From the NCBI GenBank assembly GCA_030407085.1, contig CM059586.1, forward strand, positions 13,906,001-13,970,000: DNA of 64,000 nt, written 5' to 3'. Positions 31,806 through 44,260 of the stretch are shown here, in pieces (positions within the stretch are counted from its first letter, which is position 1; each line of letters opens with the position of its first letter). Position numbers and translations under genes: made by a program. Below the pieces are notes generated by a model that had not been told where the DNA came from, made no database searches, and saw only the letters and a program-made list of their open reading frames with translations. This DNA comes from Trichopria drosophilae (lineage: Eukaryota; Arthropoda; Insecta; Hymenoptera; Diapriidae).

Positions 31806-33009
31806 ATCAACGTTTCAGCACAAAAAAAACTTCGGAAATAATTCTTCGTTTGTCAAAATCTAAAAACAATCCAACTGTGTCAATAATAAGAATTTATGAA
31901 TTTTTCTAACAAAAATGTAACCAATTCTAATCAAGAGGACTAATTTCTGATATTAGAAGGATAGTTATCATTCAAAACAATTTTATTGGACAAAATTATG
32001 TTAGAAAAAATAACAATAGTTTCAACACCAACATTTATATGTACGCGGTAAGGTAAGCCCTTTAGCTGACACATGGGGTCACTGAGGACCCCAAGTTAAC
32101 TCCTGGCTTTTATAGCATATCATTATTTATAGGGGACAACGGAAAAGTGTGCCAGCTAAGGTTTGAATGAGTTATTATCCAAATTCAAAACAGCCAAGAT
32201 TTTCTTTCAGGAATATTTTCTAGCATAAACAAGAATATATTCTGTGTCAGAATTAAAATCAGTTTTCATAATTTTAACCTACATAATTATATTATTTTAT
32301 ACCACATATTTGGTACCACTGTCTTCTCAATATTTTGTGGAATTAATAGATTTTATCAAAATAATTATAATTATTAATTGTCTATTAAATATAAATACAT
32401 GAAGTGCCCAAAACCGGAGCTTTTTTGGAAACAAAATTTTTGTTGAGAATACGAAACACTAAAACGTTACTTAAAGATATAAATTTCATATTTTGGAGCG
32501 ATTACGATTCCGATATTATTTTTCGAAATTCAAAATGGGTCATCCAATATGGCAGTAACATATTTCACAAAATTCACTGTTTTTAATCCCCCATTTTAAA
32601 TTTAAAAACATTGATTATTTTTCTTAAAAATTGACATACAAGTGTTTCGCTTTTATTGATACTTTTTTTTGTTTTATATAAACATCTTAACTTTTTTCTT
32701 TTTACGTTTGCTGATAAAAATGTTTAGTCTATAATTTCCATTTTGTTTCATTCCGAAATTCTTAAAATTGACCAAGTATAATTTATATTTTATTCTAAGC
32801 AAATTAAAAAAGATTTTTGTCACATCAAAAATGATTGAATTTTTTATCCTGCATAAGTATTGCCTTTGAAAATTAAAATTTGAAACATTTTTGAAAATCG
32901 TCTAGTGGACAATACTTTTCTAGCAGAATCCATATAAGCAGTTTTTATCGTCGTAGGTTCAATAAAAAACGTATATGGTCAAAGTTATATATTTCTTATT
33001 TTCGATATT
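31806..33009. other. AT-rich DNA with one GGCGG-family copy
   Basis: A forward family copy at about 32500-32560 (GATTACGATTCCGATATT, AAAATGGGTCATCCAATATG). The 60-residue frame at 32404-32586 lies across it. Otherwise nothing. Confidence 0.45.
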
Positions 33010-33400
33010 TTAAAAATTACTCCTAAGTCCTAATCAGAGACCCCAAAACCCCGATCGACCAAGTTTCATAAAAATAAAACAGCGTTTATAATTCTCTACC
33101 GCCATTTTGAATTTTTGAAAAATGACTTCATTTTCATAATCAGCAATTTAAAAAAAATCCATATAGAAATTTGCATGAAAATAAAAAAAAAATCATTTTT
33201 GCCCCAATATAGGATCCGCCATTTTAAATTTTTTATAAATAACGTGAAATTAGAAATCCGAGACCTCAAAAATGTATGGGTACTAGGTTTTATCAAAATC
33301 GGATAATTTCAAAAAATTGGGTCTACTGCGCTAATATTTAAAACAAAATAGTTTCAGTCGCCATTTTGGTGCCGTCATCTTTAATTTTACCATTATTACG
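33010..33400. repeat. Tandem reverse copies of the GGCGG family
   Basis: Two reverse copies: 33100-33150 (CCGCCATTTTGAATTTTTGA, TTCATAATCAGCAATT) and 33210-33275 (GGATCCGCCATTTTAAAT, AGAAATCCGAGACCTCAAAA), with a CCATTTTGGTGCCGTCATC fragment at 33361. The opposing frames here are shadows of the repeat. Confidence 0.6.
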
Positions 33401-34869
33401 AATATTTATAGCCGAGACATTAAAGAAATGATATTTTAACGCTCTGATACATGAATTTTCTTGTTTAACATAAAAATATTGATAAACAAACTTTTGTGAA
33501 GGAAAAAATCGCGTATTTTGTAAATAATTGTTTATTTTTATACTTTTTATACACTTTTATTTTAGACAAATTTTGATAAAAGAAAGAGCGATCAATTTTA
33601 AGTCGAGAATGTTTTGCCTCAAATTTTTTGATTGGATTTTAATGTCAAGAAATATTCCGAAAATCTTGGTGAAATTTGTATCCTCTTGGGCGTTAACGGG
33701 TTAATTAAGACCAATATTGCACCATTTAATCTTTGAAAATTTAATTTTCGGTTGATCACATACATCGATTATCATTTTACAACGTGTTCTGGAAGATTTA
33801 TACACACGGGTTGTATTTCTACTGAGTTGAAAGTGAATCTATTTAATTTCAACGCGACACGTAATAAAATTACACTTGTTTTTTTTACAGTAGTAGATAT
33901 AATTCTGCGCAAAATATGCCAGGACAGTCCTGTCCACTTTTACAGCCTTTGTGTATTTTGATATGCAATGTCGAGTATCATCAGAATACATTATAAAAGG
34001 GTTTTAAGAGGTGGCTTTTACAGAAATGTACATGTAAATGTAACAAATATATCAGAATGTGCATCTACAATAACACAGTACTAGCTTATTAAAATTTACA
34101 GAGTTTGTTTAAGTAATTTCTAGTTTTTTTTGCGTGCACTCTATGGATTTACGGGGATATAGACCTCAAAAAGGAAATTTTGTGAAACAACCCTGGATAT
34201 TCTACAGATTTTTTATGGAAGGCTGTAAAATACAGCCGAACGAAAAAATAAGCATTGGGATTTAGAAGATATTAAATATTTTTCACATAAACGTGTGAAA
34301 TGTTAAAAAATAAACTAATTGCAAGAAATTACAATTAAGAATTTCTTTACTAATATTTGATTACAATTAACCAGGGATAATTGAGTAGTTTCTATACGTG
34401 GAAATAAGCAAATGTTTTTTTAAAATTTCCTTCACAGGTAATTAATACTAAAATTATTATAAAATGCGATACGCATCGATATTAATGCAATTTGTTATGT
34501 ATTGATAGGTTATGTATGAATTTCACATTAGTTTAATATAGGTTAATTAACAAAATCAGATGTAGATTTAATTATTTATAAACAATTTCCTTCCTGATGT
34601 CCAGTCCTAACATTTTACACTGACATTTTGGTGGCTTTGTTATTAGATTTCAAAATGTTCATATCATTGACTGGTGCTCATAAAACCTAACCGGTTTCTG
34701 TATTTTGACAAGTTGAAATGTTTTTTCCAGCAGGTTAGAAACTGGGTACGGAACAAGTGACTTGAAAGTATATTGAACTGCTATTTCATGTTAAGCTAAA
34801 TTACTTGTAAACCTTCACCAATTCTCACATAAATCGGAAAACGTTTTTTTAGTCTGTAATAAAACCTTT
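33401..34869. other. AT-rich, one TTAA-type end
   Basis: GCGTTAACGGGTTAA (33690-33704) looks like a right-hand TTAA-type terminus related to the CCCATTAACG terminus at 16424. No gene recognised. Confidence 0.4.
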
Positions 34870-35950
34870 CGATCGTTTTTTCGGGTACCTGTTCCAGTAA
34901 ATGTAATTACCACCCCAGCGAGTGGTCGCGCTATGGAGTCGCTTCTTACATTTTTAGGAGGTCTATACGTCGATCCGAAATGTGCTGCACGTTCAAGGCC
35001 AGTCGATGGCTCATCGATGGATTTCCGATCTTCGAAAATTTTTTTAAAAGTTCAATACAAAAGGCCCTTAAAAAGACGTCCGTTGCGAAATCATCCGGAA
35101 TCTCAAGGCTGGACCGTAAAACCCCGAGGAGAATCAGGACAGTAGTTTCCTGCAATAGTGCGGCTTGTTCCTCGAGCGACGGCCGCGCTTAACCTCGGGA
35201 GGTCTCAAGGGTTGTTGTTTCGAGGCTAAAAAACGAGCATTTAACGGGGTGACCGAAAGAGGCGAGTTTTACAACCGTGGTAATACGTCCTCAAAGGGTC
35301 GTAAAACAAGGATAACGAACGACCCTGGTGAATGTGGCGTTTCGTCGCGGTGGCGGACATCATCCGGACGCTTGCTGGTCCGACGGCAACGAGCATTGTA
35401 ATACTTTGTACCCGGTCATTTCGACGGAACTCTGCGTGACCTCGTAAAAGTGTAAATACCTTTTTTTTTAGGGCCACATTTCTTACCATACGGCCGAATA
35501 CTTTTTTTATCTATCTCTCTTCGATTCGAAGGAAGCTCGGGTTGTAAAGGGCAGCGTCGTGGGGTTAACTTGGGAGTTAGTTCCGTTCGAGACGGTCATC
35601 GCATAAGATGTTCATTCGTGTCTTGTCAGTTTTCCAAAATTCGAATTTTTCGAAATTAATCGAGACATATCGCGAGACTGGATGATCCCCGCCGTCGGAT
35701 CGCGATTTCGTTCCAGTATCACATCCTGGACTCCTTGTGAAATATTTTGTTTTCGGCCAGTGTGTTTGTGCATGTGTGAAGTGTGATTTTTAATTTTCTG
35801 TTCTTTATCGAGAGATTGCTTCAGCAAAAGGCGAATTGGAGTTATCGCTGGCAAGAATTATTGTCTTGACGCTAGCTATCGTTGTTTTCGCAGTGGCAAC
35901 ACATTCGGGACCTTAACGGTACCGAAGTTACTTCATAACGATTCCAAAAG
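34870..35950. promoter_or_regulatory. CpG-rich kilobase, possible exon or promoter
   Basis: The longest CpG-rich block in the left half. Several short frames overlap on both strands. The minus frame ending at 34946 (about 69 residues, from near 35153) follows a CTATTGCAG splice-acceptor-like word and reads like ordinary protein (SSLEIPDDFATDVFLRAF), so a terminal exon on the minus strand is possible. There is no homology that I recognise and no partner exon. Read as regulatory/exon-candidate DNA. Confidence 0.25.
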
Positions 35951-36880
35951 AATTTTTTTGCATGTTTGACTTTTATCGTGTCATTAAATTTTTTATCGTG
36001 CCGATAATTTGCTCTGTAATCACGCCGAAGGAAATTGAAAATACGCAATCAATTTGTTGGTTTACGACGAAAAACAGCGGATTATTAAAATTCGCGACGG
36101 AAGACTCAGATAATAAAGTAATTCATCAAGTGATATTGTGACCTCAGATATCTTAAGATCTTCAAAATTATTTGTCCTGGTTAACTGAAAGAAAACAATT
36201 GGGCAGCCAGTTTTTCAATTAGATGAACATAATAATGTTTCTTTATCTTAACGAAGATAATAAATATTATTTTGTATTTCGCAACATGTACGAAATAATT
36301 TTGTTTCTTTTAAATAAATATGATTTGCCATAAATAATTTTAATCATTCCAGTAGGTTGTAGAGACAAGTAAATCACTGCGAATTTGTACGTGACTATCT
36401 TAAAATTGTTTAATTAATTAAAATGATACGTTTTAACTAGATAAACAGTTTGACACTGAGATAAATATTTAATAAATTTAAGTAAATGGTGGGTGGACTA
36501 ATGGGAAGTAACATTTAGTAGGTTTTACACCTTAAATGGTTTTTATAATTAATATAGTTCACTAATTATAGTTTTCAAGCAACCTTAAGTCCCCCTTAAA
36601 ACGTGTTCGTGTTCAAATGTTGAATTAGTCAAAAACTTCAAATTCATTAGCAAAATTTAACTAATTTTAGTAATAAGGTATTAAAAAATATAATGACTAA
36701 TTTTACATTATAAAAACTTGACTAATGAATTAGTTTTCTAAGCTTTATTAGTAAAACTCATTCAAGATTCAGTTAGTCATTCTTTGAGCAGTAGTTTTTG
36801 ACTAAATTACATTTAGTGGGGAGATTTATAACATACGGTTACCAACCACTGTTGCTGAACAAAAAATTGTTATACTCATG
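35951..36880. other. AT-rich DNA rich in ACTAATT words
   Basis: Many GTTACTAATTTTA-like and TTAGTAGG-like words occur, as in 36880-37660, 51840-52400 and 53200-53470. They suggest decayed small palindromic elements. No gene. Confidence 0.4.
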
Positions 36881-37017
36881 TACTCTCTAAATCTGAATTA
36901 GTGAAAAGGGGTTTACGAAATTTACTAAATATTGATCAATTTCTACTAATAATTAGTAAATTTTGTTACTAATTTTAAATAGTAACACACATTTCACTCA
37001 TTCAAATTTAGAGAGTA
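36881..37017. mobile_element. Small palindromic element (137 bp) with CTCTCTAAAT ends
   Basis: TACTCTCTAAATCTGAATTA at the left end is inverted as TTCAAATTTAGAGAGTA at the right end. The interior is also palindromic (TTTACTAAAT..., ACTAATAATTAGTAAA). ATG flanks both sides (36878-36880, 37018-37020), a possible 3 bp target duplication. Related right-end words occur at 52362-52372 and 53430-53443. MITE-like. Confidence 0.6.
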
Positions 37018-40000
37018 ATGTTTCATTCAGTTGGAAATTGTATCAGTTTTCTTAAACTAAACAAATGTTTAGGCTTAAAATATTGTGTTATTATTGCAAA
37101 GCGTAACATTTAGTTAACACTGTCATTCAATGTTTAATACTAAAATCCTTTTTTTTTCAATTTAGCTGAGTCGGCCTGATTTTAATTAAATTTTAAAGAA
37201 CTAGGTCAATAGTTCTCAGTAAAACCTACTAATTTCTAAGAGTAGTATTCAGTAATAACATTAAATACTAATTTTATTTAGTTAATAACTTTAAATTACC
37301 ACTTTTTGGGAGGTTTATGCCTTAAATTGGAATTAGTTAACAAGTCAAAATGACGGAGAGAAAAGACGGTCACTAACTGCGTTAGTAATGAATTGCTACT
37401 AATAGAGAGCCGGAAACTACTAACTAATTAGTAGAATACTAGTATATTGAGATTAGTAGAATTTGGCTATTGAATTATTGTAGTTGATTATTTTTATTTA
37501 GTAAAAAGGATTAAATTCAATTAATCGTTATTAATCAAATTAATGCTTCGAACAATGGTGAAAAGGAACAATTTTTATTAGACGTCTATTAGTAAGAATA
37601 CCAGTAAATAGTAGTAATCATTTCTCTTCCCAAACAGAATATTTTTCATATATTACAATATCTTAATAGAGGACTTTTAACATTTTCATGAAAAATGTTT
37701 TCTCAAGAAGCTGGCGAGGGCGCATGCAATTATTTCATCCTCTTAAACACTCAAATACTACAATTAATTAATTGCTATTGCAGGGCATAAGCCGCCAAAT
37801 TTTACATTTATATTGATTTATTTGTAAAATACCATCCTGTATAGAATTCTATTTATTCTTATTATTGTTTTTTATAATCCATGTATAATTTTTAAAATAT
37901 TTTTAGATGTTAAATAAGATGCTATTACCATAATAATTCTGCAAAAATTCAGGTTAAATGTAATTTTACAACACATTATTTAAAAATTGTAAATTCACAA
38001 TAAAATGTAGTGATTTTACAAAATATATTTTGAAATCGCAATATTTATTGCAATTTTACATTATTTTCGTACTGTAATTTTGTTGTAAAATTAGAACTAC
38101 TTTTAACAGTTCATTTATTTGCAACAAATTAACATTTTCCTTCAAGAAATCACATTGAATAAAATTTAATGATTATTGTCTGAAAGTGCGATTTGAAACT
38201 TAATTATTCACTTAATTTAGGAGGATTTCGAATTGAAATTAGAACACATATGATGTTAAATTTAAGTCCTTTTTTTTCTGGGCTCGTAATAACGACGTTA
38301 ATTTACATTTAATTATATCTATACATTTATTAGCGCACTTTTTATATTAAAAATGCAATTTATTGACGTGGGTCCAAACAATGATTAAATTTATAATAAA
38401 ATATTTTAAAAAATTCAAATTATTTGTTTACATGCAACTAAACAAATAAATTCTCCATGTAATAACAAAATTTTCAAAAGTTACTTTCATGACATTCGCA
38501 ATGAGTGTATAACAAGCTTTAATATACGGAGATAAATACGATAGCCTCAACAATTTTCATTTAAAATTTATGAATCTGATAATTAGGAACACCCTTGAAA
38601 GCAATAACAATTTTAAAAATCTTAGTACAAACAGATTCTTCCTCATAACTTAAACATTAAAAAATGCAATTTCATCTTTCATGCACGCATTATTTTTATT
38701 TAATGATTAATTCCATCTCGAGCAACTATCATAAGTAATTATTTTTTTGCTCGAAACTCAACTAACGACATATTATCATACGTATGCACGGCCGCTTTAA
38801 TTATTTATTACGTAAGAGAATAAAAAATGTTTAAAATAACAAAAAATGTTATTCCACCGCACTTAACAGGTTGTTCCGAGTCAATTTCGCATCCACGGAA
38901 TGCGTAAAAAAGTTCTGAATCGTAAAGTTATAAATCAGATCAGATTTCACACCGAAGAATCTTCCAGCCTTGTAAAATTGTCCGGTATTTTGCTTTTTTT
39001 TTTTGCAGGAATAATATTATTTTTTCGTCGGCGTCAAGCTATTATGACCTAATATCTCTCATGTAATACGGACGATTTCGTACCTGTCGCTATTTTCACC
39101 AGACAGGTAACGAATCGTAAAAAACCTGACAACGTAGTTGTCTTTTACGACACTATCGCAGGGACCGCGAAGTAGCAATAAAATTAAAAAAATTTACCGT
39201 TACGCTTTAAAGGACCGTCGTGAATTTCCCTCCACTACTGAAAAGTTGAAATAAAAATCTGAATTTTGAGAAAATTTTTAGTTTTATTAAGTGCAATATT
39301 ATATAAAATATAACCATAAAATGTGCTTAAACTCGTTTCCTAATGAAATATGTTTGTTAAAATAAATATTCATGGGTGATTGCTATGTGTTTATTTTGAA
39401 TTTTTTAAATTGGATGCGGGTACGAAGTGTACAATAATAAATCCATTTCGTTTTTCCGGTGTTAGAATTGAATGTTAAATATATATGCCGTTCATTAAAA
39501 TAGAAAATTAAATATAGAAATTTACCTTCCAAAATGACATCTAAAAATGGCTGGGTTTAAATTAAGTTGCTTTGGGAGGAATACGTAAAAAGTTATGAAA
39601 TAAAAGGCATACAATGTTTTTTTTGTTATTAATATATTTATTTATATAACACTTGGTTTAAAATTATAATATTTAATATTTTTAATTGGTAATTAATAAT
39701 TATATTATTGTGGAATTATATTAGTTTTCAAGTGTCGAAAATAGAGAGACTTTATTCGTTATTCTGTGTTATTTTAACTTTTTTTTCTATACTGAAAGTC
39801 AATTTGATATATATGTTAATGTAAATAGTCTCTTAAATTCAGAAATTATAAATTACTTTAAAGATTACGAAAAAATTGCTTGCTCGTGATTTCATGAAAA
39901 TTTTTTACCACCTTTTAAAGAAAGGATTAAAAACGTAAATTATGTAAATCGCAGTAGCAATCACGCGAGTATTTACAGAAATTGCGATACAGCGGTTCAA

Positions 40001-40340
40001 CAGCGACTTGTTATCTGGTAACCTTTGATACTGCTTACAAAATCCCATAAATTTGCGCACAATTTTAAATTGAATTCGGAACTTTCGCATATTAAATATT
40101 TCTATAAATGGCAATGTAATATGAAGTAAAGTGTCATTTTTGTCTGGTCATGTTAAATTGCCTAAAAATCATTCAAATTTTATTTTGGAAGTTAAAAAAT
40201 TATTTAAAAAAATGGGGACACAGTTATAGCACACAGTTAGTAATTTTGAAAATATTTCTTTGTAATTAAATTTCAAATGTAAGAATTGTCAAACGAAATC
40301 AGTTTCCCATTATGGACTCGATCTTTTAATTATCGAAGTA
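37018..40340. other. Very AT-rich, no gene
   Basis: About 3.3 kb with no supported frame. TTGTAAAATT / AATTTTACAA words recur at 37940-38095 and could be a decayed palindrome. The 69-residue minus frame at 39905-40114 is unremarkable. Confidence 0.45.
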
Positions 40341-40520
40341 AAAATCAAGCCGCTCTAGTGAAAGAGTAAATTGTCATTTTAAGGGTTGAAAATTAGTTTT
40401 TTATGTATTGAAAACTCACTCTATATGAATTAAAAATTCACCGTTAAAGAGTGAGAATACCCTCTGTTACTTGAGTGTCTGAAATAAAAAGTGATATTTC
40501 ACTCCAAGACATGTAAAGAT
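40341..40520. repeat. ACTC/GAGT palindromic words
   Basis: GAAAGAGTAAATTG, AACTCACTCTATATG, AAAGAGTGAGAA and ACTTGAGTG alternate, like 30715-30990. Probably a decayed small inverted-repeat element. Confidence 0.3.
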
Positions 40521-41160
40521 GAATAATTTTGCAGCCTACAAGGAATTAGTGACGTAGACGACATTCTTTGTAATTTCAGATATTTTAATAATTACAGAAT
40601 TTAAATTTGATATTTTCTTCGAACCTAGCATATGAAATTGTATAAAAAAATTTTAATATTTCGATCAGGACGAAAGATTCTGTATTTCGTTTAAAAAATG
40701 CTATAATTTTAGTTACTTTCGCTATTTTTCACAGAGAATTTTAAGTACAAAATTTAAAAACGTCCTGTACAAATAGGAGTAATTAAAATAATAGTATTTA
40801 CTATTCTAAATCCGGAAAGGCGCAAATTTCAAGGTGGTAATATTGTACCTCCAGAAATCGTGACATCTTTCAGAATTTGTTAACATTCAGGCATTATCTC
40901 ATAAAATTTAGTTGGATAAAGGAACTCTATTTTGAAACATATTTTATCATAGATCATATTTTGTTTTTTACACAAAATATAGTATTGTGTATTTAGCAAT
41001 ATACAACAAAGTTTGTTATACGTACTTATCTAATTAATTAATTCGAGCAATAATTAAAATATCCAAATGTTCATTTCTTACACATTCATTTTAGGAAATA
41101 TATACCGGAATTTCTGACACCGGGAAAATGCATAAAATGCTTAAAGTCAACAAATTCGGT
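40521..41160. other. AT-rich, no gene
   Basis: Nothing recognised. Confidence 0.4.
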
Positions 41161-41900
41161 GGTAGACATTTGTTATTTCACCTTGAAATTACCAAAATGG
41201 CGGCGTACTTATTGAAAGTTTCGGTGGCTCGAAAATATAATATTCCAAAGAAATTTAGAGATGAACTACAAACCTCGCCAAGAAGTTTTTGGGTACGCTG
41301 ACTCAAAATTTGAAGTTAAATTATCGAAAACCAAAATGGCTAACTTAATGTACTGAACCGACTACTTATTATTATATTGAACTATCTGCTTCAATATGGT
41401 GATACACAGAGACTTCGTTATCTCTATTCAATATGGTAAACCTAATGAATCAAACATCGTTTATTTAATTTTTCTAACAATTGTCAACACATCCGAGAGG
41501 TGGACGTTTGTACAGAATTATTTTTTGAACGGCTATGTTCTTTGTAATTTTCAGATTTCAATCCGACATTCTTAGTCGGAAACCTCGAAAACAAACAGAT
41601 ACTATGTTAGACGTCCTAAATTCGCCTTATTGGGTCAGCCAATTTGAATTTCGGTAATTTAACTTCAGATTCGGAATCAGCGTACCTTACAAACTTCCTA
41701 GGAGGTATGTACATCATCTCTTCGGAATTCTGAAATTTCTTCGGAATCCCGTCATCTTGAATATTTCGATTGAAATAATAAACAACTATCACCGTATCTT
41801 TTTGAATATTGAAATTTAAACAAAAGTTACACAACCAAACAATTTTTTTTCTCATTTTTTTGGATTGGAATTTTAAAATCGCCGTTTAATGGGGATTGAC
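41161..41900. repeat. GGCGG-family copies in both orientations
   Basis: Forward fragments at 41190-41215 (CCAAAATGGCGGCGTAC) and 41290-41360 (ACTCAAAATTTGAAGTTAAA, CCAAAATGGCTAACTTAATG) face a reverse fragment at 41625-41690 (CTTATTGGGTCAGCCAATTT, CTTCAGATTCGGAATCAGCG). The minus frame at 41616-41855 covers the reverse copy. Confidence 0.55.
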
Positions 41901-42174
41901 AGGGATGTAATATTGGAAATTCGTTCAATGAACCAATGGGATGAACTTTCATGTTTTAATTTTTCCAGCAGCTTTTTCTGGCGTCGAGCTTGTCCTAAAT
42001 TTTCTTTTGATAATCAAAAGAAATTCAGGTAATTATGAGTCATTTACCAGCACCCTACCGAATTACTTCTTCTGAATTTCCGAAGTGTTTCTAACTTCAA
42101 AAGAATGAAAAATTAAAACTAAAAGTTTAAAAAATTCCATCCAATTGATGTACTAAAATCATTATCATTATCAT
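41901..42174. other. Spacer with a near-perfect 23 bp palindrome
   Basis: TTTCTTTTGAT-A-ATCAAAAGAAA near 42003-42027 is a perfect inverted repeat around one base. No gene. Confidence 0.4.
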
Positions 42175-42295
42175 ATCCCTGGTAGAAATTTGTCCATTTA
42201 TTCTTAGACTGGCCATTTCCCCCATACCTTTAACATGGTAAATAAGAATGTTATACAAGAATTGCGTAAAAAATGTTTTCATTTCTACCAGGGAT
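42175..42295. mobile_element. 121 bp MITE-like element with perfect 15 bp terminal inverted repeats
   Basis: Ends are ATCCCTGGTAGAAAT and its exact complement ATTTCTACCAGGGAT. The same end, CCTGGTAGAAATTTGGTC, occurs at 57076-57093, so it is a dispersed family. No coding capacity. Confidence 0.7.
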
Positions 42296-42414
42296 GTAAA
42301 CAATTTAAAAGTAAACTCTGGTTACGTTGACAACGAGACCTGTAGCTTCTATTGATGTTGATTTACTAATCCGGTCTTATGTACATGTACACTGAGGAAA
42401 AGATTGTTTACTAT

Positions 42415-42553
42415 AAAGAAGGCTTCTTAGTAGTTAAGAAATCGATAATTTAAATATGGCGAATCAATTAATTTGTTAAGTTTGACATAATTATACATTT
42501 CACATAAAGCGAACATTTCTGTGATGAAAACAAAAGTAAAAGAAGCCTTCTTT
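42415..42553. repeat. Inverted repeat with perfect 14 bp arms
   Basis: AAAGAAGGCTTCTT (42415-42428) and its exact complement AAGAAGCCTTCTTT (42540-42553). Each arm is itself nearly self-complementary. A related AAGAAGCCTTATTT is at 42628. MITE-like. Confidence 0.55.
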
Positions 42554-42972
42554 ACGGAGTCTCAATAAATGGTAGTTAATAAATATTTATTTCGGCAAAT
42601 ATCATAATTTCTTTTGTTGGCTGTCAAGAAGCCTTATTTTTATCAAACAAATACTTTTATCAGTGTAGGATGTTCCGGTTTATAAGAACGAAGCCTCTAA
42701 GGACTCTTCTTTCTAATCCTACTAAAAAGTCAAAATATTACAAGATGTAAGGTGACTAACTGAGAATTTGATATCCTTAGACATTTGAATATATATAAAA
42801 ACATTAAATTACTGGAGTAAGGTTTTGGACCTTCACAGTAACTGTAGGTTATGAGGGATGGTATAAATGATATATCAAGTCCCAACATTTTCAACCAACG
42901 TTATATCTTATACGCTTAAGTGGTTCGACAGGGGTATCATATAATTTATACCACCCTTAGTAACTTTCTAGT
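42554..42972. other. AT-rich, no gene
   Basis: Nothing recognised. Confidence 0.4.
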
Positions 42973-43040
42973 TACTTTGTTGGTACTAATTCTACTTTGT
43001 TGGTACTAATTCTACTTTGTTGGTACTAATTCTACTTTGT
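42973..43040. repeat. Perfect 20 bp tandem repeat, ~3.4 units
   Basis: TACTTTGTTGGTACTAATTC is repeated three times without mismatch and continues into a partial fourth unit. Perfect copies imply recent expansion. Confidence 0.9.
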
Positions 43041-43199
43041 TAATTTTATTATTAAAATTGTAGCTTCATTATCTTATGTAATTCCGAACAATTTATATTA
43101 TTTTTCAAAATATTAAATGAAGATGAACTGTAAATTTAGTAACCCTAACGACACTAAGATCGTTATATTAAAAGTCTCTAATTAACAAATAAAAAACAA
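43041..43199. other. Short AT-rich spacer
   Basis: Nothing recognised. Confidence 0.4.
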
Positions 43200-43960
43200 T
43201 GGCCAGCCTGTAAAATCTGTTATCATAGCCAAAGAGTAGGTCGAACGCCTTTTAACTCAAGAAAATCACTCCGTGTGGATCGGGGATAGCGGAAAATGAC
43301 CGAAAGTGAAACTAAAATAATGCTAATTCCAGCTAGGTGTGCTGAATGAATTAGTAACGACAATAATCCAAGGTGGAAACACACGCGCCAGAGTCGTTGG
43401 CGAGGATGTTGGAGCATTTAAAGGAAGCTACGCCGTTTGCGTTGGACGAGGTCGGGAACTCGTTGCCATATCAATATACCTAAGTGAAATGATACGAGGC
43501 AGTCGTAAAGCTCGACAGTAATGACGCATTAGGGGGTTGCCAGCTCGATTTAGTCCGCCATCAAACAAAGGCAACTTTTATTGGATGGCCCGAACACGTA
43601 AGAGGCTCGAGCTGCACTTGACGAGGGGGAGGTCGGTCTGGTCCGCAGACTCGCCCAGGACTTTATGAGTTTTATATAGGTGCGAAATACGCAACCAGAA
43701 TGCGAAACAGCCAATCTGCCAACAGGTCATACCAGTGTCAACTGGAAATCAGCTGATTTTCCAGGAATTTGTATGGTTCTTTTTTTTTGGGTTCGTTGGA
43801 TTTTCTGCGCTCTTCTTCCTGCGACGGTAGATATTGATCGTAGGGTAACGCACGGGGAAATTGCGCTTTACGCGTTGTCGAATGGGATTCTTATCGTTGC
43901 CAATGGGGATCGAGTATATGTCGATGCAGTATTGCCTGATTAGTATTCCTCGAGCTTACG
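43200..43960. promoter_or_regulatory. CpG-rich block with possible TATA box
   Basis: GC/CpG-rich DNA with short frames on both strands (43223-43417 minus, 43339-43521 plus, 43680-43943 plus) and no domains. A TTTTATATAGG word (43670-43680) is TATA-like. Best seen as candidate regulatory DNA. Confidence 0.25.
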
Positions 43961-44178
43961 GAAATTGTTGAAAGTAGAATTTAATCAATTCTGAAGGGAG
44001 GTAAACTCGAGTGATTTATGTTCGAAACGAAGTAAATAATGTTTCTAAATTTAGATTAAACTGTGCAGGAATATGGTATATAAATGAAAAAACTGCAATT
44101 AGTTTAATGGTCGCAATGTATAATTTTTATGATTTTTTAAAACCATTTTATGAGTTTGAAAAGAATGAGGACCGAATT
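43961..44178. other. Spacer
   Basis: The plus frame at 44011-44307 runs into the tRNA-like unit and is not coding. Confidence 0.4.
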
Positions 44179-44260
44179 AAAAAAATCGATGGATGGGGAC
44201 TCGAACCTAAGACCTTCCGGTTACCGGTTCTATGGTCATTGCACTCCGTACAAGTAATCT
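44179..44260 (-). tRNA. tRNA-like unit on the minus strand (SINE head)
   Basis: On the minus strand GGTTCGAGTCC (44197-44207) is an excellent B box and TACGGAGTGCAATGACC (about 44235-44251) a fair A box. A T-run (plus-strand A-run 44179-44185) follows as terminator. CGGTAACCGGAAGGTCTTA between the boxes is typical of tRNA-derived SINEs. Acceptor pairing was not convincing, so SINE or tRNA pseudogene is preferred. Confidence 0.55.
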
